A stretch of DNA of 64,000 nucleotides, taken from Magnetococcales bacterium (lineage in GTDB: Bacteria; Pseudomonadota; Magnetococcia; Magnetococcales; JADFWU01). The stretch's first letter is position 1, and every line of letters begins with the position of its first letter. The stretch covers positions 1 through 64,000 of the forward strand of contig JADFWU010000016.1 of assembly GCA_015234045.1 (NCBI GenBank). Direction: 5' to 3'. Below the pieces are notes generated by a model. The model had not been told where the DNA came from and searched no databases. It saw nothing but the letters and a program-made list of their open reading frames with translations. Below are positions 51,351 to 62,200 of the stretch, in pieces. A program made the translations under genes and the position numbers.

Positions 51351-51992
51351 ATGCGTGGTCGTAGTGTTCGTTTCAACCTGTTGATGATCGTATTGGCAGT
51401 GCTGGTTTCCGGCTGTCATTTGGTCACTTTTGAAATTCCTGAGGAAGCCTTACCAGCCCCACTTGAGATGGATCGTCTGGTCGGACAGTGGAAAGGTTCC
51501 GGCGGTTCACCCATTCAATCCATGACCATTTCCAAGGGTGAAAATGGATGGATGTTGGCTGATGTCATTGAAGAAGAGCAACAGAAGCTCACCTTTCGTT
51601 TCCGCATTGCGCAAATGACCCAATGGACGGTTTGGCTTCAGGACATGTCCTCTCACGAGCGCACACTGAAAGACGGCAAGAAACAGAAGCCGTTCCCTTT
51701 CTCCGCCTATCTTACCTATGGGCTTGAAGAGAGAGATGGCATGGTCGCGTTATACCCTTTGGACAATTCTGGAGTGATGCGTGATATTGGCTTAGGTCGT
51801 ATTGGCGGCACATTGATCAATCGGTGCGATCCTGAGATTCCTGGTTTTGGCTCCAGCGAGACATGTGTAAACCCTGATGCACCGTTGATTTACAAAACGA
51901 CTGGTGTGGATTTGGGTGCCTATTTGAAGATGGCAGCAGCGTGGGCATTTCAGAAGAGACCGGCGTTGATTTTATCGCCAATGGAAAAGTAG
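51351..51992 (+). CDS. Putative lipoprotein
   Basis: LLMIVLAVLVSGCHLVTFE lipobox-like N-terminus. Confidence 0.65.
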   Translation: MRGRSVRFNLLMIVLAVLVSGCHLVTFEIPEEALPAPLEMDRLVGQWKGSGGSPIQSMTISKGENGWMLADVIEEEQQKLTFRFRIAQMTQWTVWLQDMSSHERTLKDGKKQKPFPFSAYLTYGLEERDGMVALYPLDNSGVMRDIGLGRIGGTLINRCDPEIPGFGSSETCVNPDAPLIYKTTGVDLGAYLKMAAAWAFQKRPALILSPMEK

Positions 51993-52043
51993 CCGCAGGA
52001 AGCTGGGGACCGTCACGGTCCCCAGCGGATCTTGCAAACAGGA

Positions 52044-52430
52044 TCACCCTTCACCCATAAAAACATCATCCAATGACTGGGCATCAAGCACGCGATCTCC
52101 CCAAAGCTCCAGAACAGATTGATCAGCGACTGTCACTTTCTCAACGATCCAGTTTGGTAACGCACCAAATCTCCGCCCTAGCAGTCTAAGAAGGAGCTTG
52201 ACCTCCCCCTTTTGTTCACCTTCCTGCCGGCCTTCCTGCCGGCCTTTTGCGATCATCTCTTTGGCAAATCGAGAAGCATACTGTTTTGAATCGCCTGGGA
52301 AAGCCTCTTCTGTAAAGGCTTGAATACTACTCATATCGAAATCCTCACTCGCTTGAACCAGATACAGTAAAGCGCGTTGAGCAAGCTCTGCATCATTATG
52401 AAGCGCCCGACCAATTGAAGCGAGTCTCTT
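52044..52430 (-). pseudogene. C-terminal remnant of an Rpn/PD-(D/E)XK transposase-like (DUF4351) protein
   Basis: Open frame from a stop: LASIGRALHNDAELAQRALLYLVQASEDFDMSSIQAFTEEAFPGDSKQYASRFAKEMIAKGRQEGRQEGEQKGEVKLLLRLLGRRFGALP; N-terminal catalytic part absent. Confidence 0.7.
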
Positions 52431-52442
52431 TCATCAAACGCT

Positions 52443-54716
52443 CTATTTTCCCTTACTCTGTGCCTCTACAACCGCCAAGGCAGCCATATTAACAATACCT
52501 CTGGCATTTACTGCTGGAACCAACACATGAGCAGGCAGGGCCGCGCCGAGCAAAATCGGCCCAACCGACACACTATCATTCAACTCAGCCAACAGGTTAA
52601 ACGATGCGTTAGCCGCCTCAAGCGTTGGCATAACCAGAAGATTTGCCCGCCCGATCAATCGGGAGTTCGGGAAGATTTTCTCACGCAAAACGGGATCTAA
52701 TGCAGCATTGGCACGCATTTCACCTTCGACTTCCAAGTCAGGGGCTTCTTTGTTGAGAAGACGCACCGCCTCACGCATCTTCACAGCGGAGCCGTCATCA
52801 GACGCACCGAAGTTAGAATGAGAAATCAACGCCACTTTGGGTGGAATACCGAACCGCCGGACAACTTCAGCCGCCTGAAGCGTCAAATCAGTCAGGGCTT
52901 CGGGATCAGGATCAGGTTGAACATGGGTATCCGTGATAAAGAACGTACCTTTGGGTGTCACAGTCACCACCAAGGCCGCTGGACGCTTCACATCGTCACG
53001 CAGACCGATCACATCCTGGACATGACGCAAATGCCATTCATAACGACCGAATGTGCCACAGATCATTGCGTCAGCATCTTTGCGCTTAACCATCAACGCA
53101 GCAATAACCGTATTGTTGGTACGTGCAATCATCTGCGCTTCTTTTACTGAGACACCACGCCGTTCCATCAGACCATGGTACGCTTCCCAATAGTCACGAT
53201 AGCGGGGATCAGACTCAGGATTGCACACTTCGAAATCCCGATTCGGACGGATACGCAAGCCCAGTTTATCGATTCGGCTCTGCATCACCTCTGGACGACC
53301 AACAAGGATTGGTATTGCAATCCCTTCATCCAAAAGCACCTGTGTCGCACGTAGTACACGGGTCTCTTCACCTTCGGCGAACACCAATCGGCGTGGATCA
53401 CTTCGGGCTTTATCGACTACCGGTTTCATCAACATCGAACAACGACAGATAAAGCGATTCAATCGCTCTTTATATTGCTCAAAATCATCAATGGGCCGTG
53501 TAGCCACACCGGATTCCATAGCCGCTTTGGCAACTGCCGGTGCAATTTTCAAAATCAAACGCGGGTCAAATGGTTTGGGAATGAGATATTCAGGACCAAA
53601 GGTTAAATCCTCATTGGCATAGGCATCGGCAACATCTTCAGAGGATTCCACCAAGGCAAGATCAGCAATGGCATCCACACAGGCCAACTTCATCTCTTCA
53701 TTGATACAGGTGGCACCGACATCCAATGCGCCTCTGAACAGAAACGGAAAACAGAGGACATTGTTTACCTGGTTGGGATAATCCGAGCGACCGGTTGCGA
53801 TGAGTGCATGAGGTCGCACCTTGCGGGCCTCTTCGGGACGGATCTCCGGCTCTGGATTGGCCAAAGCCAGGATAAGCGGCTTTTCAGCCATTTTATCGAC
53901 CAATTCCGGCTTCAAAAGACCACCGGATGAGACACCGAGGAAAATATCCGCGCCTTCCATCACCTCATCCAAAGTGCGCAAATCCGTATCCTGGGCAAAT
54001 TCGGCCTTTTGCGCGGACATATTTTCCGTACGCCCTTTGAAGATCACACCAGCGCGATCCACCAGATATATGTTTTTGCGTGGCAAGCCCATACCCATCA
54101 ACAAATTCAAGCATGCGATACCCGCTGCGCCACCGCCGATGGAGACAAGCTTCATCTCTTCGAGAGGTTTATCCATCAGACGCATGGCATTGCGTACCGC
54201 AGCACCGGCGATTATGGCAGTGCCGTGCTGATCATCATGAAAAACCGGAATATTGAGCCGCTCTTTCAACTCTTTTTCAACCCGAAAACATTCGGGCGCT
54301 TTGATATCTTCAAGGTTGATACCACCGAAAGTCGGCTCCAAGGCGGCGACGATATCAATGAGTTTATCTGGATCGCTTTCGTTGACCTCGATATCAAACA
54401 CATCAATACCAGCGAAGGCTTTAAACAAAACCGCCTTACCCTCCATAACCGGCTTGGCAGCTAACGGACCAATATTGCCCAAACCAAGCACAGCCGTACC
54501 GTTGGAAATTACGGCAACCAGATTGCCACGGGCGGTCAAATTGGCAACTTCATGTGGATCTTCCACAATAGCATCGCACGCAGCCGCAACGCCTGGCGAG
54601 TAAGCCAAGGCCAGATCACGTTGATTTGAAAGCGGTTTAGTGGCGACTATCGCCAATTTGCCGGGTTTGGGTTGGCGGTGATAACGAAGGGCGGTTTCTT
54701 TGAGATCAGAAATCAT
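52443..54716 (-). CDS. maeB: NADP-dependent malic enzyme with phosphotransacetylase-like C-terminus
   Basis: 757 aa; [44 protein letters not shown]-terminal PTA domain. Confidence 0.96.
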   Translation of the reverse strand: MISDLKETALRYHRQPKPGKLAIVATKPLSNQRDLALAYSPGVAAACDAIVEDPHEVANLTARGNLVAVISNGTAVLGLGNIGPLAAKPVMEGKAVLFKAFAGIDVFDIEVNESDPDKLIDIVAALEPTFGGINLEDIKAPECFRVEKELKERLNIPVFHDDQHGTAIIAGAAVRNAMRLMDKPLEEMKLVSIGGGAAGIACLNLLMGMGLPRKNIYLVDRAGVIFKGRTENMSAQKAEFAQDTDLRTLDEVMEGADIFLGVSSGGLLKPELVDKMAEKPLILALANPEPEIRPEEARKVRPHALIATGRSDYPNQVNNVLCFPFLFRGALDVGATCINEEMKLACVDAIADLALVESSEDVADAYANEDLTFGPEYLIPKPFDPRLILKIAPAVAKAAMESGVATRPIDDFEQYKERLNRFICRCSMLMKPVVDKARSDPRRLVFAEGEETRVLRATQVLLDEGIAIPILVGRPEVMQSRIDKLGLRIRPNRDFEVCNPESDPRYRDYWEAYHGLMERRGVSVKEAQMIARTNNTVIAALMVKRKDADAMICGTFGRYEWHLRHVQDVIGLRDDVKRPAALVVTVTPKGTFFITDTHVQPDPDPEALTDLTLQAAEVVRRFGIPPKVALISHSNFGASDDGSAVKMREAVRLLNKEAPDLEVEGEMRANAALDPVLREKIFPNSRLIGRANLLVMPTLEAANASFNLLAELNDSVSVGPILLGAALPAHVLVPAVNARGIVNMAALAVVEAQSKGK

Positions 54717-55034
54717 GAAAAGTCCATCAAGTGGCTAAACATTCTAAAAGGTTTCAACACGCTTTAAATCAACCACATTGCCCGGTTAGAAGCAAGCATC
54801 TCATTCACTGATACGGGGTATTGATATAGTGTCGTAAACCACTCAGACATACAGCATTAACTTAATAATTATTTATTGACAATTATTAGCTGTATTTTTA
54901 ACTGAAACATGTTAATTACATTAAGCTATCACAAAAAATATACAATTTAACTTGATATGATATTCATTGCTGCTATTATAGATATGAGTTGTTTTAGAAT
55001 CATTGATAAAAATTAAGATCTTTCGAGATTAATG

Positions 55035-55051
55035 TTGTGATTTTGTCACAA
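55035..55051. promoter_or_regulatory. Palindromic candidate operator ttgtga-ttttg-tcacaa
   Basis: Perfect 6-bp arms ~40 bp upstream of the first tail-collar gene. Confidence 0.35.
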
Positions 55052-55090
55052 TTAAGACGTTTTATAACCTAACATTCTGAGAGGTGGGTT

Positions 55091-55612
55091 ATGGGAGAAC
55101 CATATATCGGCGAGGTTCGCATTGTCGGCTTTGACTATGCACCAGTTGGCTGGGCCAAATGTGATGGTCAGACGTTATCAATAAACCAAAATCAAACACT
55201 GTTTGCACAACTCGGTGTAACATATGGTGGCAATGGGATAACCGATTTCAAATTGCCAGATTTGCGTGGGCGCGTACCCATTCATTTTGGCGATAGTTTC
55301 GGCGGGGTCTATTTGCGAGGCCAACTCGGTGGCGTACCATCGACCAATTTACACGAAGAACAGATGGCCACCCATAGTCATTACATCAGAGGATGCCCAG
55401 ACACAGCTGACACAGCTTTACCGGATCAGGCACTGTTCGCAAGCACTGACGACAAAAATGTCTATGAAAATATTGACACAGGTTCTTTGGTTCAGCTTCC
55501 AGCAGACACGGTAAATTCAACTGGTCAAGGTGCAGGACATCCGAACACGCAACCGACCCTGGTTTTGAACTTCATCATTGCTCTGCGTGGTCTTTGGCCA
55601 CCACGGGATTAG
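55091..55612 (+). CDS. Phage tail collar domain protein (MdpB/COG4675-like), copy 1
   Basis: GEVRIVGFDYAPVGWAKCDGQTLSINQNQTLFAQLGVTYGGNGITDFKLPDLRGRVPIHFG. Confidence 0.93.
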   Translation: MGEPYIGEVRIVGFDYAPVGWAKCDGQTLSINQNQTLFAQLGVTYGGNGITDFKLPDLRGRVPIHFGDSFGGVYLRGQLGGVPSTNLHEEQMATHSHYIRGCPDTADTALPDQALFASTDDKNVYENIDTGSLVQLPADTVNSTGQGAGHPNTQPTLVLNFIIALRGLWPPRD

Positions 55613-55625
55613 CAGGAGATAAAAA

Positions 55626-56156
55626 ATGGATCCATTTATTGGTGAAATCAGAATGTTTACTGGCAATTTTGCACCAAGATTGTGGGCATTTTGCGATGGA
55701 CAATATGTGACACCTCAGCAACACAGTTCACTTTTTGCTCTTATTGGTGCCACTTATGGTGGAGATGGGTACACAAAGAGTGCACTACCTGACCTACGTG
55801 GACGCCTCCCTGCACACTACGGCCAAGGCCCAGGTACAGACTACTACATTCAAGGCATGACTCCTGGTTACGAGAGAATTCCCCTTTCAATCAGTCAATT
55901 GCCTAGCCATCGCCACTCAGTCTCTGCCTCTGGAGATCCTGCAAACGAATCAGCAATTACAGCAAACTCAAATGAGTCTGTTGCTCTAACAGATAGTCGG
56001 ACGCTGATCTATACAGAAGACAAATCGTCCATGAAAACCATGGACAGCGACACAGTGCAGGTAACCGGGAACTCATTACCACATAACAACATGATGCCAT
56101 ACACTGTTGTTAATTTTATTATTGCCCTTGAAGGTGAGTGGCCGAGCAGAACTTGA
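55626..56156 (+). CDS. Phage tail collar domain protein, copy 2
   Basis: GEIRMFTGNFAPRLWAFCDGQYVTPQQHSSLFALIGATYGGDGYTKSALPDLRGRLPAHYG. Confidence 0.93.
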   Translation: MDPFIGEIRMFTGNFAPRLWAFCDGQYVTPQQHSSLFALIGATYGGDGYTKSALPDLRGRLPAHYGQGPGTDYYIQGMTPGYERIPLSISQLPSHRHSVSASGDPANESAITANSNESVALTDSRTLIYTEDKSSMKTMDSDTVQVTGNSLPHNNMMPYTVVNFIIALEGEWPSRT

Positions 56157-56171
56157 TAAAGGAGACGTAAA

Positions 56172-56726
56172 ATGGCAGACCCATTTATCGGTCAAATCAC
56201 TATCATGGCAGGCAGCTATGCACCCAAAGGCCATGCTTTCTGTGATGGTCAGATACTTAGTATTCAGCAAAACCCCGAACTCTACAGTATTATTGGTATA
56301 GGTTATGGCGGTGATGGCCGCTCCACTTTTGGAGTACCTGACATGAGGGGCCGTGCACCACTAGGTGCAGGCTTTGGGACTGGACTGACTCCACACCCAT
56401 TTAATGGAAATAAATATGGCGGTGAACCCCTCCATACGCTTTCAGTGGAAGAAATTCCGTCCCACACCCATACAATCAACACATCTCAAGCTAAAGCTGA
56501 CTTAAACACACCATCTGCTGACACGTATGTTGGCAGACCTCAAGCAATGAAACGCAGAACGTTTTCTGACTTTTTTATGTACAGTCAGGATTTCATTCAA
56601 GAAGTTCAAATGAGCAACGCAGCCATGGGCGCAGCAGGCGCAAGTCAGCCACATGAAAACAGGCAGCCCTTTTCTGTGTTGTCATTTGTCATTGCATTGG
56701 CAGGAACCTATCCCCAACACAGTTAA
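56172..56726 (+). CDS. Phage tail collar domain protein, copy 3
   Basis: GQITIMAGSYAPKGHAFCDGQILSIQQNPELYSIIGIGYGGDGRSTFGVPDMRGRAPLGAG. Confidence 0.93.
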   Translation: MADPFIGQITIMAGSYAPKGHAFCDGQILSIQQNPELYSIIGIGYGGDGRSTFGVPDMRGRAPLGAGFGTGLTPHPFNGNKYGGEPLHTLSVEEIPSHTHTINTSQAKADLNTPSADTYVGRPQAMKRRTFSDFFMYSQDFIQEVQMSNAAMGAAGASQPHENRQPFSVLSFVIALAGTYPQHS

Positions 56727-56755
56727 TCCAAAACAGGGACCTCGGAAAAGTCTGA

Positions 56756-57289
56756 ATGACCATGTGCGTAGAAAACATAAAAATAGTACTGCGCCCTTTG
56801 GAAGAGGAAAAGGACTTGCTCTTCCTTCAGTATCTTTACGATACCACACGCCATTGGGAAATGGTCCAGATCCAGCAGGCAGAAAACTGGACAACTGGAG
56901 AGATCATTGCTTTTTTGATCAACCAGTTTACGCTTCAACATCGGCAGTATATGGACAATTACCCCAAGGCCGAACACCACATAATAGAGTGTAACAGCCT
57001 CCCGATTGGGAGGCTTTATGTGGAAACTCAAAAGCATGAGATCAGAATCATTGATATCGCTCTGGTGCCAGAATATCAACAACAAGGTATCGGAGGGAGA
57101 CTGATTCAAAGGGCGCTAAAACGAGGCGAAAATCTGGGGTTGCCGGTTTCCATTCATGTGGAAAACAATAATCCGGCTATGACACTGTATCAGCGTCTTG
57201 GTTTCAAAAAAATTGACGAAGTCGGCATCTATCATCTGATGCGTTGGCATCCTGATGACAGAGAGTCAGATTCATTTGATGCGGCCTAG
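56756..57289 (+). CDS. GNAT-family N-acetyltransferase
   Basis: IRIIDIALVPEYQQQGIGGRLIQRALKRGENLGLPVSIHVENNNPAMTLYQRLGFKKI. Confidence 0.93.
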   Translation: MTMCVENIKIVLRPLEEEKDLLFLQYLYDTTRHWEMVQIQQAENWTTGEIIAFLINQFTLQHRQYMDNYPKAEHHIIECNSLPIGRLYVETQKHEIRIIDIALVPEYQQQGIGGRLIQRALKRGENLGLPVSIHVENNNPAMTLYQRLGFKKIDEVGIYHLMRWHPDDRESDSFDAA

Positions 57290-57318
57290 AGCATATTATA
57301 AAATTAGACAATGAATCA

Positions 57319-57437
57319 CAACCTGAGTGGAAGCCCTGGTGATGTTTTTGCGCCGCTTTTGATATGCGAAGCAGATCATCAGAGCAAAAACATCACCAGG
57401 GCTAGAACACTGTTCAAATTTTAGACAAAAACACTAT
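57319..57437. repeat. Dispersed hairpin repeat copy B with perfect 20-bp stem
   Basis: agccctggtgatgtttttgc (57332-57351) / gcaaaaacatcaccagggct (57384-57403); flanks match copy A at 36412. Confidence 0.85.
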
Positions 57438-57496
57438 GACATCGGTGGACAGCAAAGGATGATGTAACAACTTCACCCTTTGCTGTCCATTTAGCA

Positions 57497-57892
57497 TCAA
57501 CTAAAAATAGCCTGGAAATTGACACCTTCAACATAATTGTCGTCACTTTGGGCCAAGCTTTTCTGTTGTTCGACCGATTTTTCGACTGTTGCGGGCAACA
57601 CAGGCACCATAAGGATCTGCATTGTGCCAATTTTGTCATTGGACACGTCATAGCATCCCTGCTGTACCGGTGCCTTTCCTTTGGTTTCAAACATCAGGGA
57701 AAAGGGCAGACGACCGACAACACGCAAACGCTCTTTATCAGACTCTTTGGAGGTCATTTTGGCTTCAATCAGTTCAGCCTCAATAACTTTTTCATCAATG
57801 GTAATGTTAAACATTTCGCCCACTAAAGGCTCAAATGTCGCACACCTTAACTGTTGAAGATCTGGCGATTTTAGAGTGGATTCTTCAGCCAT
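57497..57892 (-). CDS. DUF6916-like small protein
   Basis: ATFEPLVGEMFNITIDEKVIEAELIEAKMTSKESDKERLRVVGRLPFSLMFETKGKAPVQQGCYDVSNDKIGTMQILMVPV; likely start at internal ATG 57892. Confidence 0.6.
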   Translation of the reverse strand: MAEESTLKSPDLQQLRCATFEPLVGEMFNITIDEKVIEAELIEAKMTSKESDKERLRVVGRLPFSLMFETKGKAPVQQGCYDVSNDKIGTMQILMVPVLPATVEKSVEQQKSLAQSDDNYVEGVNFQAIFS

Positions 57893-58338
57893 GGACTTTG
57901 CCTCACGAAACATTAAGTTAGATTACTTTAATGAAAGAATGCATCACACATAATTAATTGTCAACCCAATATTTTACAATTACAGCGATATTATATTAAA
58001 ATTAAACAGCTATAGGATTATTTGTTGTCCTTTTTTTACCAGCATACAATCATTGCCTGACATATAGTGGTTCATCTATTCTCTGGATGCAGAATCATAA
58101 TATGCGACACCATAATATCACTAATTATCTCATCCACTTCTTATTCTTGAAATATTGATTAAAATTATATATTATTGAGTATAGTTTGAAAGTTTAAACT
58201 TTATTGATAAGTTATTACTGTATCTTCATAAAGAAAAGCATCCTCAACCGTCTCTCAAAAATTGAGTTTAGATCGGGGTTCTGTGCCCCTGGAAGAGCCC
58301 CTAAGCTATTAACCTCACAACAAACCAAGACTATATCT

Positions 58339-59232
58339 ATGAGTCATAAAATTCACTTCATCTCTGGTCTTCCTCGTTCTGGCTCAACGTTGCTTGGCGC
58401 AATTCTTCGTCAGAATCCGCGATTCCAGGCAGGAATGAGCAGTCCTGTTTTTAATTTGTGTAGCGGATTAATCGCCATGATGAGTGCTGGTGGTGAGATG
58501 AACTTGATGATTCAAGACTCTCAAAAGCCAAACCTGGTCAGGAATCTCTTTACCAGCTACTACTCTGACCCTATTTTCCCAAAAAATATTGAAGTGATAT
58601 TTGACACCAACAGAGGCTGGTGCGGGAAGCTACACACAGCCCTCGACCTCTTCCCCAATGCCAAAGTGATCTGTACGGTTCGTAACTTGGCTTGGATAAT
58701 GGATAGCTTGGAACGCGTATTTCGAAAAAACCCCTACGAAAACACGAGACTGTTCGGGCCGACCCCCCATACAGGCAGTGTCTATGGCCGAGTTAATACT
58801 CTCTCTCAACCAAACAGCTTGGTTGGAAGCGCCTATCTTGCTCTACGTGAAGCGTTCTATAGCGAAAATTCCCAGGCCCTGTTGGTTGTGGATTATGAAC
58901 TGCTCACGCGCCGTCCACACGAAGTCATGCCTTTGATTTATGAATTTATAGATGAACCCTGGTTTGAACACGATTTTGACAACGTTGAGTATGACGCACC
59001 TGATTTCGACCAGGCAGTTGGCGCACGTGGGCTGCATCATGTGGCTAGAAAAGTCGAGTTCAAACCGCGCAAAAGTCTTCTGCCACCAGATCTATTTCAG
59101 CAATACAGTGATCAGGCTTTCTGGACTGACTTACGCGGCAGCGCAGCTAAAGTGATCGCACCTGAACAAAAAACCAAAAAAAATGAGATGACGGACATCT
59201 CACCCATGCTCCCAAAAGCAGGCGTTTTTTAA
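58339..59232 (+). CDS. Sulfotransferase-family protein
   Basis: HFISGLPRSGSTLLGAILRQNPRF PAPS-loop-like; AKVICTVRNLAWIMDSLERVF; start at internal ATG 58339. Confidence 0.85.
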   Translation: MSHKIHFISGLPRSGSTLLGAILRQNPRFQAGMSSPVFNLCSGLIAMMSAGGEMNLMIQDSQKPNLVRNLFTSYYSDPIFPKNIEVIFDTNRGWCGKLHTALDLFPNAKVICTVRNLAWIMDSLERVFRKNPYENTRLFGPTPHTGSVYGRVNTLSQPNSLVGSAYLALREAFYSENSQALLVVDYELLTRRPHEVMPLIYEFIDEPWFEHDFDNVEYDAPDFDQAVGARGLHHVARKVEFKPRKSLLPPDLFQQYSDQAFWTDLRGSAAKVIAPEQKTKKNEMTDISPMLPKAGVF

Positions 59233-59268
59233 TCCCCCCTTCATGATTTGCTTGTTAGGAAAACAGCC

Positions 59269-62200
59269 ATGTCTCGTTTTTGTTCAATACTGGATTTTGT
59301 AAATCATAAGAAAAACATCTCTGGTCTTCAAAAACAGAAATCCACAATTTCTGCATTCAATCATGCCCCAGCCCCAGTCAACACAAATCATGCTTTCACT
59401 CTTGAACCACGCATTCTGTTTGATGCAGCTGGCGCTCTGACCATGATCAGTGAGGGTGAGATTAATGAAACCGACATGGACAACTGCGCTTGTGACAACG
59501 CCTTACCCATAACCCCGGACAATGGCAGTGATACTGCGGCAGAACTACTGAACTCGGCACTGCTAACACTTTCTGGAACAGAGAGTTCTACTGACGCGTT
59601 AGATTCCGAAGAACATATAGCCGACACGCCTCTCTCTTTGAACGCGAGACGAGAGATTGTTTTTATTGATCAAGCTATCGAAAATTATGGTGATTTACTC
59701 ACCGGCGTATCATCCTCTGCTGAAATCGTGCTGATTGACGGCGATGGAATCCATCAAATTACCGAATATTTAAAGAGTCAACAGGGGATTGACGCTATTC
59801 ATATTCTTTCCCATGGTGGTATGGGATTTATTGAGCTAGGTGATGACCACCTCTCACTGGAAACATTAAATCAGGACCAATCAGCCATCCAGTCCTGGGG
59901 AAATGCACTCACTGAAAATGGAGATATTTTGCTCTATGGATGTAATGTAAGTGGAAATAGTGAGGGACAAGATTTTATTAGACAACTCTCTGAACTAACC
60001 GGTGCTGATGTTGCTGCCTCTGATGATATTACTGGACATGCAACACTAAGCGGTAACTGGAATCTCGAATCTCAGACAGGTATTATTGAACCAAACTTTT
60101 CTATCACTGATAATATGAGCGATTCTTTTCTTCAGTCGCTTGCTGTTGTCAGTGGCACAGAGCTTTTGGAAGATATGGGGGCGGACACCACTGACGGAAT
60201 CAACACTTCTGGATGGTCAACAAACAATACTTATTACTACCTTACCGGCACTACTCATGATGCAACGGCCGTTGCCTATGTAGAAGTGGACACAAACTAT
60301 ATTAGCAAGTTTGATATTACTGAAATATATTTTGCTTGTACCGGGGATCAACCACTAGATGCTGGCGGATTTGTTTTAACTGGTTATAAAACTGATTCAA
60401 CAACCGTAAGCTGGACTTCCAGTTATGAAACATATTCCCAGTTTTCCGCGAGCATTGTCTGGACTAATCTGACAAAGATTAAATTTTTTGCAGACTCCTC
60501 AAAAAATCAAGAAGCTAGCGCTTCTCCCTCTTGGATGGGCGTTGGTTCCATCACTTTTGGAACGGTAACAGAAGGAGGTGGCGACACCACGTCACCAACG
60601 GTTACCAGCGTTTCAGCCACCACAGCTGACGGCACATATGGAATCAGTGACACCATTGACATAACAGTCACTTTCGATGAATCCGTCACCGTCACCGGCA
60701 CGCCACAAATCACCCTGGAAACCGGCACTTCTGATGCCGTTGTGGACTACAGCAGCGGATCAGGCAGTGCAACACTGACTTTTCAATATACAATCAGTGC
60801 CGGTGAAAGCAGTTCGGATCTTGCCTACTTGAGCACCAGCGCTCTGGACCTTAATGGCGGCACCATTGCCGATTCCTCTGCCAATACCGCAACATTGACC
60901 TTGTCTACACCCGGTGCAGCCAACTCTTTGAGCAATAGCAAAGCCCTAGTGGTAGATGGCGTTGCACCAACGGTTTCCAGTGTTTCAGCCACCACAGCCG
61001 ATGGCACATATGGAATCAGCGACACCATTGATATAACAGTCACCTTTGATGAATCCGTCACCGTCACCGGCACGCCACAAATCACCCTGGAAACCGGCAC
61101 TTCTGATGCGATTGTTGACTACAGCAGCGGCTCTGGTAGCGCCACATTAACTTTCCAATATACCGTTAGCGCAGGCGAAACCAGCTCTGATCTGGACTAC
61201 ATAAGCACCAGTGCTCTGGCACTCAACAGCGGCACCATCCTTGATTCCGCAGGCAATGCAGCCACGCTGACTCTGGCCTCTCCTGGCGCAGCCAACTCCC
61301 TTGGCAATAATAAAGCCCTGGCCTTGGATACAACAGCGCCTACGGTTACCGATGGTAATGTCTCCATCAGCGGCAGCAGTGGCACCTCTGGTGCGTACAT
61401 AGTTGGTGATACAATCACCGCCACTTGGGACAACACCGGCTCCGGTGATAACAACAGCGACATCAATACCGTTACCGTTGATTTTAGCAGTTTCGGCGGC
61501 GGTGCAGCAGTATCAGCGACTAACAGTTCAGAAACCTGGACAGCCACCTATACCCTTGTCTCTGGTTCCATTGATGGTACCAGTCTGAACGTCAGTGTCA
61601 CTGCCACTGATGATGCCAGCAACGCCACCACCACATCGGACAGCACCAATGCCACTGTTGACAACCAGGTAGCCACCGTTACCGATGGCAACCTCTCCAT
61701 CACCAGCAGTGGCAGCGGCACGTCTGGAGCCTATATCATCGGCGACACGATCACCGCCCAATGGGATAACACCGGCAGCGGCGACAACAATGGTGACATC
61801 TCTACAGTTACCATGGATTTCAGCAGTTTTGGCGGCGGTTCAGCGGTCTCTGCCACCAACAGTTCAGACACCTGGTCAGCATCATACACCGTTGTTTCAG
61901 GCTCCATTGACAGCAGCAGCCTGAATGTCTCAGCATCCGCCTCTGATGACGCTGGCAATAGCGCTACAACCACGAGTGACACATCCAATCTCACTTTGGA
62001 TAATCAAGTACCCGTTGTCACAGATGGCAACATCTCTATCACCAGTTCCGGCAGTGGCACCAGCGGCGCGTATATCGTTGGAGATACCGTCACCGTCCAG
62101 TGGGATAACACCGGCAGTGGCGACAATAACGGTGATATTGCCTCCGTTACCGTGGATTTCTCCGCCTTTGGCGGCGGTGCTTCCGTCTCCGCAACCAACA

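Noticed and set aside
52044-52334. Intact small nuclease gene
   Set aside because: Only the C-terminal coiled-coil/DUF4351-like part of an Rpn-type protein remains; the catalytic N-terminus is missing.
55091-57289. Prophage interpretation of the tail-collar genes
   Set aside because: No terminase, portal, capsid, tail-tube, integrase or lysis genes nearby; the proteins are of the stand-alone MdpB type.
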